Positions 1-7,671 of a stretch of 8,482 nucleotides of DNA are shown in pieces. The notes beneath the pieces are model-generated. The model made no database searches. It saw only the letters and a program-made list of their open reading frames with translations, and was not told the DNA's origin. A program made the position numbers and the translations under genes. Position 1 is the stretch's first letter; every line of letters begins with the position of its first letter. This stretch comes from Pseudomonadota bacterium (lineage in GTDB: Bacteria; Pseudomonadota; Alphaproteobacteria; Rhizobiales; Methylopilaceae), in the NCBI GenBank assembly GCA_023389135.1, contig JAEWEX010000450.1, positions 1-8,482 on the forward strand. The letters run 5' to 3'.

Positions 1-353
1 GCGTCAAGGAGGTGAGCCCGACCGTGCTCGCCAATGCGCGCATGATGGGCATGAACGACCGCCAGTTGCTGCGCCACGTCTACCTGCCGTCCGCCATGTC
101 CTGGGTGTTCTCGTCGCTCCACACCTCGGTCGGCTTCGCGCTGGTGGGTGCGGTGGTCGGCGAGTATCTCGGCTCGGCGGCGGGGCTGGGCTATCGCATA
201 GCCCAGGCCGAGGGCGTGTTCGACGTGACCGGCGTGTTCTCGGGCATGCTGGTGCTGATGATGTTCGTGATCGTCATCGACGCCTTCGTGACCGTGATCG
301 AGAACCGGCTGCTGGTGTGGCGGCCGACCCAGGCCTCGACCGCGGCGCAGTGA
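1..353 (+). CDS. ABC transporter permease, C-terminal part (5' truncated by window edge)
   Basis: This is the C-terminal end of an inner-membrane permease of the binding-protein-dependent transport family (SsuC/TauC-like, BPD_transp_1). The reading frame is open from base 3 to the TGA at 351-353, so the true start lies to the left. The visible part begins inside the cytoplasmic EAA loop, which docks on the ATPase: it has the spaced pattern ANARMMG followed about eleven residues later by LP. Two hydrophobic segments follow (about VGFALVGAVVGEYLG and MLVLMMFVIVIDAFV), then a short polar tail ending in STAAQ. The substrate-binding protein gene starts 39 bp downstream on the same strand, so the two are probably co-transcribed. 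The substrate cannot be told; family members take up sulfonates, taurine, nitrate or thiamine precursors. The ATPase gene is not in the window. Confidence 0.88.
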   Translation, partial: VKEVSPTVLANARMMGMNDRQLLRHVYLPSAMSWVFSSLHTSVGFALVGAVVGEYLGSAAGLGYRIAQAEGVFDVTGVFSGMLVLMMFVIVIDAFVTVIENRLLVWRPTQASTAAQ

Positions 354-380
354 AAACGCAGCAAGAGCATGATTGAAACA

Positions 381-385
381 GGAGG
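381..385 (+). promoter_or_regulatory. Ribosome binding site for the substrate-binding protein gene
   Basis: A GGAGG core lies seven bases before the ATG at 393. It decides the start: the in-frame ATG at 369 lies upstream of this site, has no comparable ribosome binding site, and would put eight polar residues in front of a normal signal peptide. Confidence 0.8.
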
Positions 386-392
386 AAATGCC

Positions 393-1412
393 ATGAACCT
401 GATGAGAGCTATCGGTCTCGCGGCGACGGTGTCCGTCGCGGCGGCCGCGGGTGCGCAGGCCCAGGAGCCCGAGAAGAAGGACGTCATGCTGGGCGTTGGC
501 GGGGCGGGACTGCTCTACTACCTGCCGCTGGCCATCGCCGAGCGGAAGGGCTACTTCGAGGAGGAGGGCCTCAACGTCACCGTCAACGACTTCCGTGGCG
601 GATCGCAGTCGCTCCAGGCGCTGATCGGCGGCTCCGCCGACGTGGTCACCGGGGCCTACGAGCACACCATCCGCATGCAGGTGAAGGGCCAGGACATCCG
701 CGCCGTCATCGAGCTCGGCCGGTTCCCTGCCATCGTGCTGGCGGTGAAGTCCTCCATCGCCGACAAGGTCAAGACCGCCGGCGACCTCAAGGGCATGAAG
801 ATCGGCGTCACGGCGCCGGGCTCGTCCACCAACAACTTCGCCAACTACCTGCTGGCCAAGGACGGGGTGAAGCCCGACGAGGTCTCCATCATCGGCGTCG
901 GCGCCGGGGCCACCGCAGTGGCCGCCATGAAGCGCGGCGAGATCGACGCGATCTCCAACCTCGATCCGGTGATCTCGACCCTTTCGCGGGACGGCGACAT
1001 CGAGATCCTGGCCGACAGCCGCACCGAGGCCGGCATGCAGGAGATTTTCGGCGCAACCAGCCTGCCGGCGGCGGTGCTCTATATCAAGGGCGAATACATC
1101 GAGGCCAATCCGAACACCGTGCAGGCGCTTGTCAACGCGCTCTACAAGTCGCTGAAGTGGCTGGAGACGGCGACCCCCGAGGATGTCGCGAGCACCGTGC
1201 CGCCGGAGTACATCGGCGACAACCGCGAGGTCTACATGGAGGCGGTCAAGAACTCGCTCCCGACCTACTCGCGCACCGGCCTCGTGACCGATGACGGCAT
1301 CGACGCCGCCATGGAACTGCTGTCGTTCGACGCCGAGGTGGCGGCGGCGACCATCGATCGGGCGAAGACCTTCGACGGCTCCTTCGTAAAGAAGGCAGCC
1401 GAAGGAAACTGA
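393..1412 (+). CDS. ABC transporter periplasmic substrate-binding protein (NMT1/SsuA/TauA-like)
   Basis: This is a complete 339-residue solute-binding protein that should capture a small ligand in the periplasm and deliver it to the permease encoded just upstream. Residues 1-23 are a Sec signal peptide (basic MNLMR, a hydrophobic Ala/Val stretch, cleavage expected after AQA). The mature protein shows family hallmarks: a first strand leading to LYYLPLAIAERKGYF (about 41-55), then EEGLNV and GGSADVVTG (about 79-87). The second lobe has LKGMKIGVTAPGSSTNNF, and an AAMKRGEIDAI segment is also present. Length is normal for the family. Start chosen at 393 from the GGAGG ribosome site. It is the last gene of the operon, followed by a strong hairpin. 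The ligand is not determinable: an aliphatic sulfonate, taurine, nitrate or pyrimidine precursor would all fit this fold. The general role is confident, the substrate is open. Confidence 0.9.
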   Translation: MNLMRAIGLAATVSVAAAAGAQAQEPEKKDVMLGVGGAGLLYYLPLAIAERKGYFEEEGLNVTVNDFRGGSQSLQALIGGSADVVTGAYEHTIRMQVKGQDIRAVIELGRFPAIVLAVKSSIADKVKTAGDLKGMKIGVTAPGSSTNNFANYLLAKDGVKPDEVSIIGVGAGATAVAAMKRGEIDAISNLDPVISTLSRDGDIEILADSRTEAGMQEIFGATSLPAAVLYIKGEYIEANPNTVQALVNALYKSLKWLETATPEDVASTVPPEYIGDNREVYMEAVKNSLPTYSRTGLVTDDGIDAAMELLSFDAEVAAATIDRAKTFDGSFVKKAAEGN

Positions 1413-1417
1413 GCCCG

Positions 1418-1451
1418 GGGGCCGGGCGGCAGGGGGGCTCCGCCCGGCCCC
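1418..1451 (+). terminator. GC-rich hairpin, likely transcription terminator of the ABC operon
   Basis: A perfect 12-bp stem (1418-1429 with 1440-1451) around a 10-base loop begins six bases after the stop codon of the binding-protein gene. No long T tract follows, only GACGATCTGTTCT, so efficient intrinsic termination is inferred from stem strength and position. It could instead act as an mRNA 3'-end stabiliser. Confidence 0.6.
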
Positions 1452-1460
1452 GACGATCTG

Positions 1461-1511
1461 TTCTCCTTCTGCCTGCGGGAGAGGGCGGTCGCGCAGCGAC
1501 CGGATGAGGGA
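1461..1511 (-). repeat. Dispersed palindromic intergenic repeat, copy 1
   Basis: Read on the - strand this begins CCCTCATCCG (1510-1501), continues into a 7-bp hairpin (1502-1496 with 1492-1486, loop of three) and then a CTCTCCCGC...AGAAGGAG module. The same architecture and the identical leading 10-mer occur on the + strand at 3965-4009. The 13-mer GCGGGAGAGGGCG (1475-1487) also recurs at 4029-4041. Two related, differently diverged copies in opposite orientation on either side of parC mark a dispersed repeat family of the kind common in Hyphomicrobiales genomes. No coding potential is seen. Confidence 0.65.
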
Positions 1512-1601
1512 CCGCGGCCCACAAGGGACCGCCATTGTCATCGCGAAGGACGCGTACACGCCCGCGATCGGGACAGACCTTCGCCGCCGATGACGAGGCC
1601 T

Positions 1602-1622
1602 GCATGCGCAGAAGCCGCATGC
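1602..1622. repeat. Short inverted repeat upstream of parC
   Basis: Perfect 7-bp arms GCATGCG (1602-1608) and CGCATGC (1616-1622) flank a 7-base spacer about 80 bp before the parC start. It might be an operator or an mRNA leader hairpin. The rest of 1513-1701 shows no clear promoter boxes or gene. This is a weak call because short GC-rich inverted repeats arise easily by chance. Confidence 0.3.
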
Positions 1623-1701
1623 TCGAGCCCGTCGGCATCAATTCTGTGCTGAACGCGGCCGCCGCCTTTCCCGCTCCTCCAAGAACCTGTAAGCCATCGC
1701 C

Positions 1702-3948
<2,247 letters not shown>

Positions 3949-3964
3949 TCCCTCGTCGCCGGTC

Positions 3965-4009
3965 CCCTCATCCGGCCCTCACGGGCCACCTTCTCCCCGT
4001 GGGAGAAGG
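3965..4009 (+). repeat. Dispersed palindromic intergenic repeat, copy 2
   Basis: This begins 17 bp after the parC stop. It starts CCCTCATCCG, then has a small hairpin GGCCC/GGGCC (3974-3978 with 3983-3987) and a second perfect 9-bp hairpin CCTTCTCCC/GGGAGAAGG (3989-3997 with 4001-4009, loop CGT). It is the same module order as the copy at 1461-1511 but in the opposite orientation. Its position suggests it also serves as the parC 3' hairpin, although no T tract follows on the + strand. Confidence 0.7.
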
Positions 4010-4011
4010 AC

Positions 4012-4040
4012 AAAAAAGCCCTCTCCCGGCGGGAGAGGGC
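4012..4040 (-). terminator. Intrinsic terminator for the BA14K-family gene
   Basis: Read on the - strand, a perfect 10-bp GC-rich stem (4040-4031 with 4027-4018, three-base loop) is followed directly by six T residues (4017-4012). This is a textbook Rho-independent terminator located 33 bp beyond the stop codon of the - strand gene at 4073. The stem shares its sequence with the dispersed repeat family, so the terminator seems to be built from a repeat module. Confidence 0.75.
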
Positions 4041-4072
4041 GCATGTTGCGCGGCCGTACGAGGTTCTGCCGG

Positions 4073-4450
4073 TCAGCGGCAGCGATACCGATAGCCGTCA
4101 TGGGCCAGGAACGTGTCGGTGTACGGGTCGTACGACCGATACTTCCGCGCGCAATAGGCGACCCAGTCGGGATCGTTGCGGTAATAGCGGCCCGGAGCGG
4201 CCTGGGACTGCGAGGCGATCGCGGCGCCGGCAGCGAGACCGAGAATTCCGGCGGCGGCGGCGACCCCTGCGGCGTTGCCGCCGCGGCGATGCCGGTAGTA
4301 GCGCCGATGATGGTGCCGGGCCTCGGTGAGGTTGAGGTTGTCGACGGCCAGCGGGGCCTTGACGACGGGGGCGGCCATTGCGGCCGTGGGCACGAACGAC
4401 CCGACAGCGAGAGCCGCCGCGGTGATCAGCCCGACCAACTTCCTGCTCAT
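4073..4450 (-). CDS. BA14K family secreted protein
   Basis: This is a 125-residue exported protein of the BA14K family, named for an immunoreactive Brucella protein and common in Hyphomicrobiales; family members are linked to the cell envelope and lectin-like activity. Residues 1-26 are a signal peptide (MSRK, hydrophobic core, cleavage expected after AMA). Next come a His/Arg/Tyr-rich patch (45-57) and a Gly/Ala-rich hydrophobic segment (about 60-80), which could insert in a membrane or pack as a glycine zipper. The C-terminal BA14K signature follows: DPDWVAYC (93-100), YRSYDP (104-109) and HDGYRYRC (117-124), with two cysteines (100 and 124) that could pair outside the cytoplasm. The start at 4450 is preceded by GGGAG with an eight-base gap; an upstream in-frame ATG at 4489 would add 13 residues before the signal peptide and is less likely. 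The binding partner is unknown. Confidence 0.9.
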   Translation of the reverse strand: MSRKLVGLITAAALAVGSFVPTAAMAAPVVKAPLAVDNLNLTEARHHHRRYYRHRRGGNAAGVAAAAGILGLAAGAAIASQSQAAPGRYYRNDPDWVAYCARKYRSYDPYTDTFLAHDGYRYRCR

Positions 4451-4458
4451 GGATGAAT

Positions 4459-4463
4459 CTCCC
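4459..4463 (-). promoter_or_regulatory. Ribosome binding site for the BA14K gene
   Basis: GGGAG on the - strand, eight bases before the ATG at 4450. It supports that start over the upstream in-frame ATG at 4489. Confidence 0.6.
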
Positions 4464-4513
4464 ACATAGATCGCATGTACACGCTGCACCCGTTGGGCTT
4501 CGTGGAAGACGCG

Positions 4514-4550
4514 GGGGCGGCTGCGCCATATTGGCGCAATCCGCCGCCCC
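4514..4550. repeat. Nested inverted repeat between the two small secreted-protein genes
   Basis: The core is a perfect 7-bp hairpin TGCGCCA/TGGCGCA (4522-4528 with 4532-4538, loop TAT). It is flanked by GGGGCGG (4514-4520) and the complementary CCGCCCC (4544-4550), making an extended imperfect cruciform. It lies upstream of the BA14K gene and downstream of its paralogue. It may be an operator, an mRNA processing hairpin or part of a terminator; the sequence does not decide. Confidence 0.5.
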
Positions 4551-4579
4551 TGACCATCTTTACGTGCACCGGATGGTCA
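4551..4579 (-). terminator. Possible terminator hairpin of the His/Arg-rich protein gene
   Basis: A perfect 8-bp stem (TGACCATC at 4551-4558 with GATGGTCA at 4572-4579) around a 13-base loop starts nine bases after the stop codon of the - strand gene at 4588. No T tract follows, so termination here would be weak, and read-through into the BA14K gene 137 bp downstream is possible. Confidence 0.4.
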
Positions 4580-4587
4580 ACGCCCGA

Positions 4588-4929
4588 TCACCGGTAGGCC
4601 TGGCTGGCGATGATGCCGGTGGTCAGGCCGATGATGCCGAGCGCCACGGCGGCGCCGGGATCGGGCCGGCGATAGCCATACCGATGGCGGTGATAGCCGC
4701 GGTGGCGATAGGCGCGGTGCCGCTTGTAGTGGCGGCGGTGGGCATGGCGGTGCCGCTTGATGTGGCGGCGATGGGCACGGCGATGCCTCACCTCGTCGAC
4801 ATTGGACGTCTGCGCCTCGGCGGGGATGACCCGGAGCGGCTGCGCGCTTGCGGTCGACATCGCCGCCATGGGGACGATGCTGCCGGCGAACACGGCCGCT
4901 GCCGTCAGAATGGCGATGGATTTCTTCAT
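4588..4929 (-). CDS. Secreted His/Arg-rich small protein, BA14K-like but without the BA14K domain
   Basis: This is a 113-residue exported basic protein with no recognised domain. Residues 1-29 are a signal peptide (MKKS, hydrophobic core, cleavage expected after ASA). Residues 47-88 hold 11 His, 17 Arg and 2 Lys in 42 positions, including two adjoining 11-residue units AHRRHIKRHRH and AHRRHYKRHRA. A Gly/Ala/Ile-rich hydrophobic stretch (about 91-109) follows, and the protein ends ASQAYR. The signal peptide (LTAAAVFAGSIVP) and the hydrophobic stretch (ALGIIGLTTGIIASQ) resemble those of the BA14K protein encoded next on the same strand (LITAAALAVGSFVP and AAGILGLAAGAAIASQ), so it is probably a paralogue ending where the BA14K domain would begin. 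The start at 4929 is preceded by AGGAGG with a five-base gap. The His-rich part could bind metal ions or anionic envelope polymers, but that is speculation. Confidence 0.8.
   Translation of the reverse strand: MKKSIAILTAAAVFAGSIVPMAAMSTASAQPLRVIPAEAQTSNVDEVRHRRAHRRHIKRHRHAHRRHYKRHRAYRHRGYHRHRYGYRRPDPGAAVALGIIGLTTGIIASQAYR
4715..4780. repeat. Two tandem 33-bp units inside the His/Arg-rich protein gene
   Basis: Units 4715-4747 and 4748-4780 abut exactly and differ at four of 33 positions. Each encodes 11 residues on the - strand (AHRRHxKRHRx). The arrangement indicates in-frame tandem duplication of the basic segment, the sort of repeat that can change copy number between strains. Confidence 0.8.
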
Positions 4930-4934
4930 GTCAG

Positions 4935-4940
4935 CCTCCT
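4935..4940 (-). promoter_or_regulatory. Ribosome binding site of the His/Arg-rich protein gene
   Basis: AGGAGG on the - strand, five bases before the ATG at 4929. This is one of the strongest Shine-Dalgarno sites in the window. It fixes the start and excludes the in-frame ATG at 4977. Confidence 0.8.
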
Positions 4941-5233
4941 TCGCGTCGGGGGTGCGCGGCGCTGGTTCGACACGCACCGCTGTCTTGGTAACGCGCGAGG
5001 CGCGCGATTCAGTCGCAAATTTGTTTCGATTTCCGACAGGCGGGCCGCCGGTCGCGCACGCCGGGGTTGCGCGAGGGAGCTGATTCTGCTTAGAACCGTA
5101 GGGATTGCCGAGGCGGGGCGGCGAGGCTTTTATGTCACTTCCCTACCCATCTGCGACGAACCGCGGTGAAACAATTCGGCCGGCCCGCGAATTGTAGCTG
5201 CGAATGCATCGTAACGTCGTGAATGAGCATGTC
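4941..5233. promoter_or_regulatory. Divergent intergenic region
   Basis: About 300 bases lie between the start of the - strand secreted-protein gene and the + strand response regulator, so both promoters should be here. There is an AT-richer pocket around 5015-5035 (CAAATTTGTTTCGATTT), but I could not place convincing -35/-10 boxes. The only clear structure is the palindrome at 5171-5195. Open frames across this stretch show no recognisable protein. Confidence 0.45.
5171..5195. promoter_or_regulatory. Operator-like palindrome upstream of the response regulator gene
   Basis: Perfect 8-bp arms ACAATTCG (5171-5178) and CGAATTGT (5188-5195) are separated by nine GC-rich bases, giving a 25-bp dyad. 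The A/T-containing arms stand out from the GC-rich surroundings. It ends 38 bases before the preferred ATG at 5234 and only eight before the alternative ATG at 5204. It could be a repressor or activator site or a leader hairpin. Confidence 0.5.
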
Positions 5234-5665
5234 ATGACCGTCAGGACCATGATCGTAGAGGACGAGATTTTCATCGCGCTGGATCTCGAGGACGCGGTGG
5301 AAGGCATCGGCCACAAATGCGTCGGCATCGCCGGCGACAGCCGCACCGCGCTGCAGCTCGCGCCTGAAGCGGATCTGGCGCTGGTCGATCTCAATCTCAG
5401 CGACGGCCCCACCGGCAAGGCGCTCGGCCGTCGTCTCGCCGAGGAATTCGGCATCACCGTCCTGTTCATCACGGCCAATCCCGCCCAGCTTCAGGGCGGC
5501 ATACCGGGCACGTTGGGCGTGCTGCCGAAGCCCGTGACCCATGACGACGTGAAGGCCGCCATCGAATTCGCCCTCATGGCGTCCACGGACCCGACCGTCC
5601 CGCCTCCGGGACGGCTCCAGCTCTTCAATCGCCCAGCGGGCGGCCAAGCCGAGACGAACGCGTAA
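5234..5665 (+). CDS. Single-domain (CheY-like) response regulator
   Basis: This is a 143-residue receiver domain with no output domain. Numbered from the ATG at 5234, the acidic pocket is Glu9-Asp10 (MIVEDE), the phospho-acceptor is Asp52 (ALVDLNLSDG), the switch threonine is Thr80 (VLFITANPA) and the conserved lysine is Lys99 in LPKPVT. All key residues are present, so it should be phosphorylatable. A short Pro-rich tail follows the last helix. It may act as a phosphate sink, a phosphorelay intermediate or a protein-interaction switch. The convergent HWE kinase gene, which it overlaps by 41 bp, is the obvious partner. An in-frame ATG at 5204 would add ten residues; neither start has a strong ribosome site. 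The 5234 start is preferred because the receiver fold begins right after it. Confidence 0.88.
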   Translation: MTVRTMIVEDEIFIALDLEDAVEGIGHKCVGIAGDSRTALQLAPEADLALVDLNLSDGPTGKALGRRLAEEFGITVLFITANPAQLQGGIPGTLGVLPKPVTHDDVKAAIEFALMASTDPTVPPPGRLQLFNRPAGGQAETNA

Positions 5666-7535
5666 GCGCCGACATCGGCAGCTCGATTTCGACATCGAGA
5701 CCGTCCGCGCCCCATGTCCGCTCGATCCGGCCCGACAACTGACGCTCCACGCTGAGCGTGATCAGCCGTGTGCCGAACCCCTCGGACCTCGCCGCCGGCT
5801 GTTGTGGGCCGCCGGTCTCCGTCCAGCGGAAGCGGTAACCTTCGCCGTTTGACTGGCTCGACACCCGGACGCGCCCGTCGCTTCGGGACAGCGCCCCGTA
5901 TTTTGCGGCATTGGACGCCAGCTCATGAATCAGCAGGGACAGCGGCGTCGCAGCCCCGTCGCTGATCGCCACGTCGGGCCCTTCGAGGACCACGCGCTCG
6001 CCCGGCCGGTCCTCGAACGGCGCGGTCAGCAGGCGCACCAGCGCGTGGAACGAGGGCTGGCCGCCGCGCGGAGCGGAATCGGCGCTGTGAGGCCGCACCA
6101 GGTCGTGGGCCTTGCCCATGGCGGCGATGCGCTCGCGCAGCTGCCGCGCCAGCGGCGCGCCTTCGGGATAGCTGCGCGCCGAGAGGCCGATGATCCCAGA
6201 CAGAACCGAGAAGATGTTCTTGATGCGGTGGCTGAGTTCCTGCGCAATGACCTCGCGCTCCTCCGCCGTCAGCTTGGCCTCGTGGATGTCGGTGCAGGTG
6301 CCGAACCAGCGCACGATGGTCCCGTCCGCATCGCGCAGGGGCAGGGCGCGCCCCAGCGTCCAGCGGTATTCGCCGGAGCGGTGGCGCAGCCGGTACTCGA
6401 TCTCGTAGGGCTCGCCAGTTTCCAGCGAATGGCGCCAGCGCGCCCATGCCCGCTGCTGGTCATCGGGATGGAACACATCGTTCCAGCCCTCGCCGTCGGT
6501 GGTGCCGGGCTGCATGCCCGTGAACTCGTACCACTGCGCGTTATAGTAGTCGTGATGGCCATCGGGCCTGGTCGCCCAGACCATCTGCGGCATGCTGTCG
6601 GCCAGCGTGCGGAACTCCGCCTCGGTGATGCGCAGCGCGTCGGCGATGGCTTTCTGATCGGTGATGTCGATGACGATGCCGGGGAAGCGCACGCAGCGGC
6701 CCTTGTCGTCGTTCACGCACTTGCCCTGCGCCAGCACCCAGCGCGCGGAGCCGTCGGCCTGGACGATCCGGTATTCATGCGAGAACTGCTCGCCGCTCTC
6801 CATCGCCCGCTCGATGGCCGCGCGCGTGTGCGCGATGTCGTCGGGATGGATCGCCTTTAGGTACGCCGCGATCGGCGTGCCCCGCGACGCCGTCGCGGGG
6901 TCAAGGCCGAACAGGCGGGAGAACTGCTCGTCCGCGACGATCACGTCCCCGACCACGTCCCAGTCCCATGTTCCCACGATGCCCGAGGCCGACAGCGCCA
7001 GCGACAGGCGCTCCTTGGTGCGGGCCAGCGCGCGCTCGATGCTGCGGAGCTTCGTGACCTCCGTGACGACGCAGAACACCGCCAGCGCGTTGAGCTCGCG
7101 GTCGAGCACGGGGCTGTATTCGAGGTCGAACCACGCCGGCTCGACGCGCCCGCCGCGTCGCATCATCAGTTCCTGGTCGAGATATTCCAGCGTCTCGCCG
7201 GCCAGCACCCGTTCGCGGACGCCGGCGTTGAACTCCGCGATCTCTGGCCAGGCCTCGGTCGCAGGCATGCCCAGCACGTCGGGATGCCGGTCCTGCGCGA
7301 TGGCGGCGTAGCTGTCATTGTAGATCAGGATGCCCTGCGGACCCGCCATCAGCGCCATGGCGGAGCGCGAGGCCAGCATCAGCCGCGTGGCCGACACCAG
7401 CGCCTCCGGCCAGGTGACGATGGGCCCGAGCGGCGTCGCGCCCCAGTCGAAGGCCTCGATGCGCGCCAGCGTGTCGGGGCTTGCGAAGGGCGGGCGGTTG
7501 CCGCGCTCGGCGATGGAAAACACGGTATTGGGCAT
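5625..7535 (-). CDS. Multi-PAS sensor histidine kinase, HWE family
   Basis: This is a 636-residue kinase without transmembrane segments or signal peptide, so a cytoplasmic sensor. An N-terminal PAS-like region (about 30-160; GPQGILIYNDSYA at 65-77) is followed by two PAS_3-type domains (about 180-295 and 303-420). Each of these ends in a PAC-like motif (GIVIDITDQK, GTCTDIHEAK) and carries HPDD. No LOV-type cysteine motif is seen, so the ligand or cofactor is unknown. The HWE transmitter has the phospho-accepting His436 in ELSHRIKNIFSVLSGI, the N-box HELASNAAKYGAL (537-549, Asn542), the family-defining Trp571-x-Glu573 in RWTETGG, and a G-box GFGTRLI (586-592). HWE kinases in this group often feed single-domain regulators or the general stress response. 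The response regulator on the opposite strand is the likely partner. No strong ribosome site precedes the ATG at 7535, so the exact start is less certain than the rest. Confidence 0.93.
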   Translation of the reverse strand: MPNTVFSIAERGNRPPFASPDTLARIEAFDWGATPLGPIVTWPEALVSATRLMLASRSAMALMAGPQGILIYNDSYAAIAQDRHPDVLGMPATEAWPEIAEFNAGVRERVLAGETLEYLDQELMMRRGGRVEPAWFDLEYSPVLDRELNALAVFCVVTEVTKLRSIERALARTKERLSLALSASGIVGTWDWDVVGDVIVADEQFSRLFGLDPATASRGTPIAAYLKAIHPDDIAHTRAAIERAMESGEQFSHEYRIVQADGSARWVLAQGKCVNDDKGRCVRFPGIVIDITDQKAIADALRITEAEFRTLADSMPQMVWATRPDGHHDYYNAQWYEFTGMQPGTTDGEGWNDVFHPDDQQRAWARWRHSLETGEPYEIEYRLRHRSGEYRWTLGRALPLRDADGTIVRWFGTCTDIHEAKLTAEEREVIAQELSHRIKNIFSVLSGIIGLSARSYPEGAPLARQLRERIAAMGKAHDLVRPHSADSAPRGGQPSFHALVRLLTAPFEDRPGERVVLEGPDVAISDGAATPLSLLIHELASNAAKYGALSRSDGRVRVSSQSNGEGYRFRWTETGGPQQPAARSEGFGTRLITLSVERQLSGRIERTWGADGLDVEIELPMSALTRSSRLGRPLGD

Positions 7536-7671
7536 GAGACCGGCGAACTCGCGACTGCGGGACGGAGGGCACGCGGTCGTTGGAGGCCAAGTCTCCCGGC
7601 AGCGCGGCGCGCACTCTAGAAGCGCAAGGCTTCGCGCCGCAAGTGGCCGGATGGGGGAGGGTTGTCGCGAT

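Noticed and set aside
4454..4587. Possible remnant of a BA14K domain after the stop of the His/Arg-rich gene
   Set aside because: I read on past the stop codon on the - strand in the same frame and found a second stop soon after, but no WxxYC or YRSYDP-like residues. Domain loss by a simple recent nonsense change is therefore not supported.
4715..4780. CRISPR-like array
   Set aside because: The two 33-bp units abut with no spacers and lie in frame inside a coding sequence.
4453..5169. + strand open frame across the secreted-protein genes and the intergenic region
   Set aside because: Its Ala/Val/Gly-rich repeats mirror the antisense of the His/Arg repeats. The - strand frame has a strong ribosome site and signal peptide instead.
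5168..5193. Possible EcfG (general stress sigma factor) promoter before the response regulator
   Set aside because: GAAAC with a 17-base gap to AATT only loosely resembles GGAAC-N16/17-CGTT and matches the dyad instead. Too many mismatches to call.
5925..6860. + strand open frame (311 codons) opposite the histidine kinase
   Set aside because: Antisense to conserved PAS and HWE motifs. Its own translation has no domain or plausible ribosome site.
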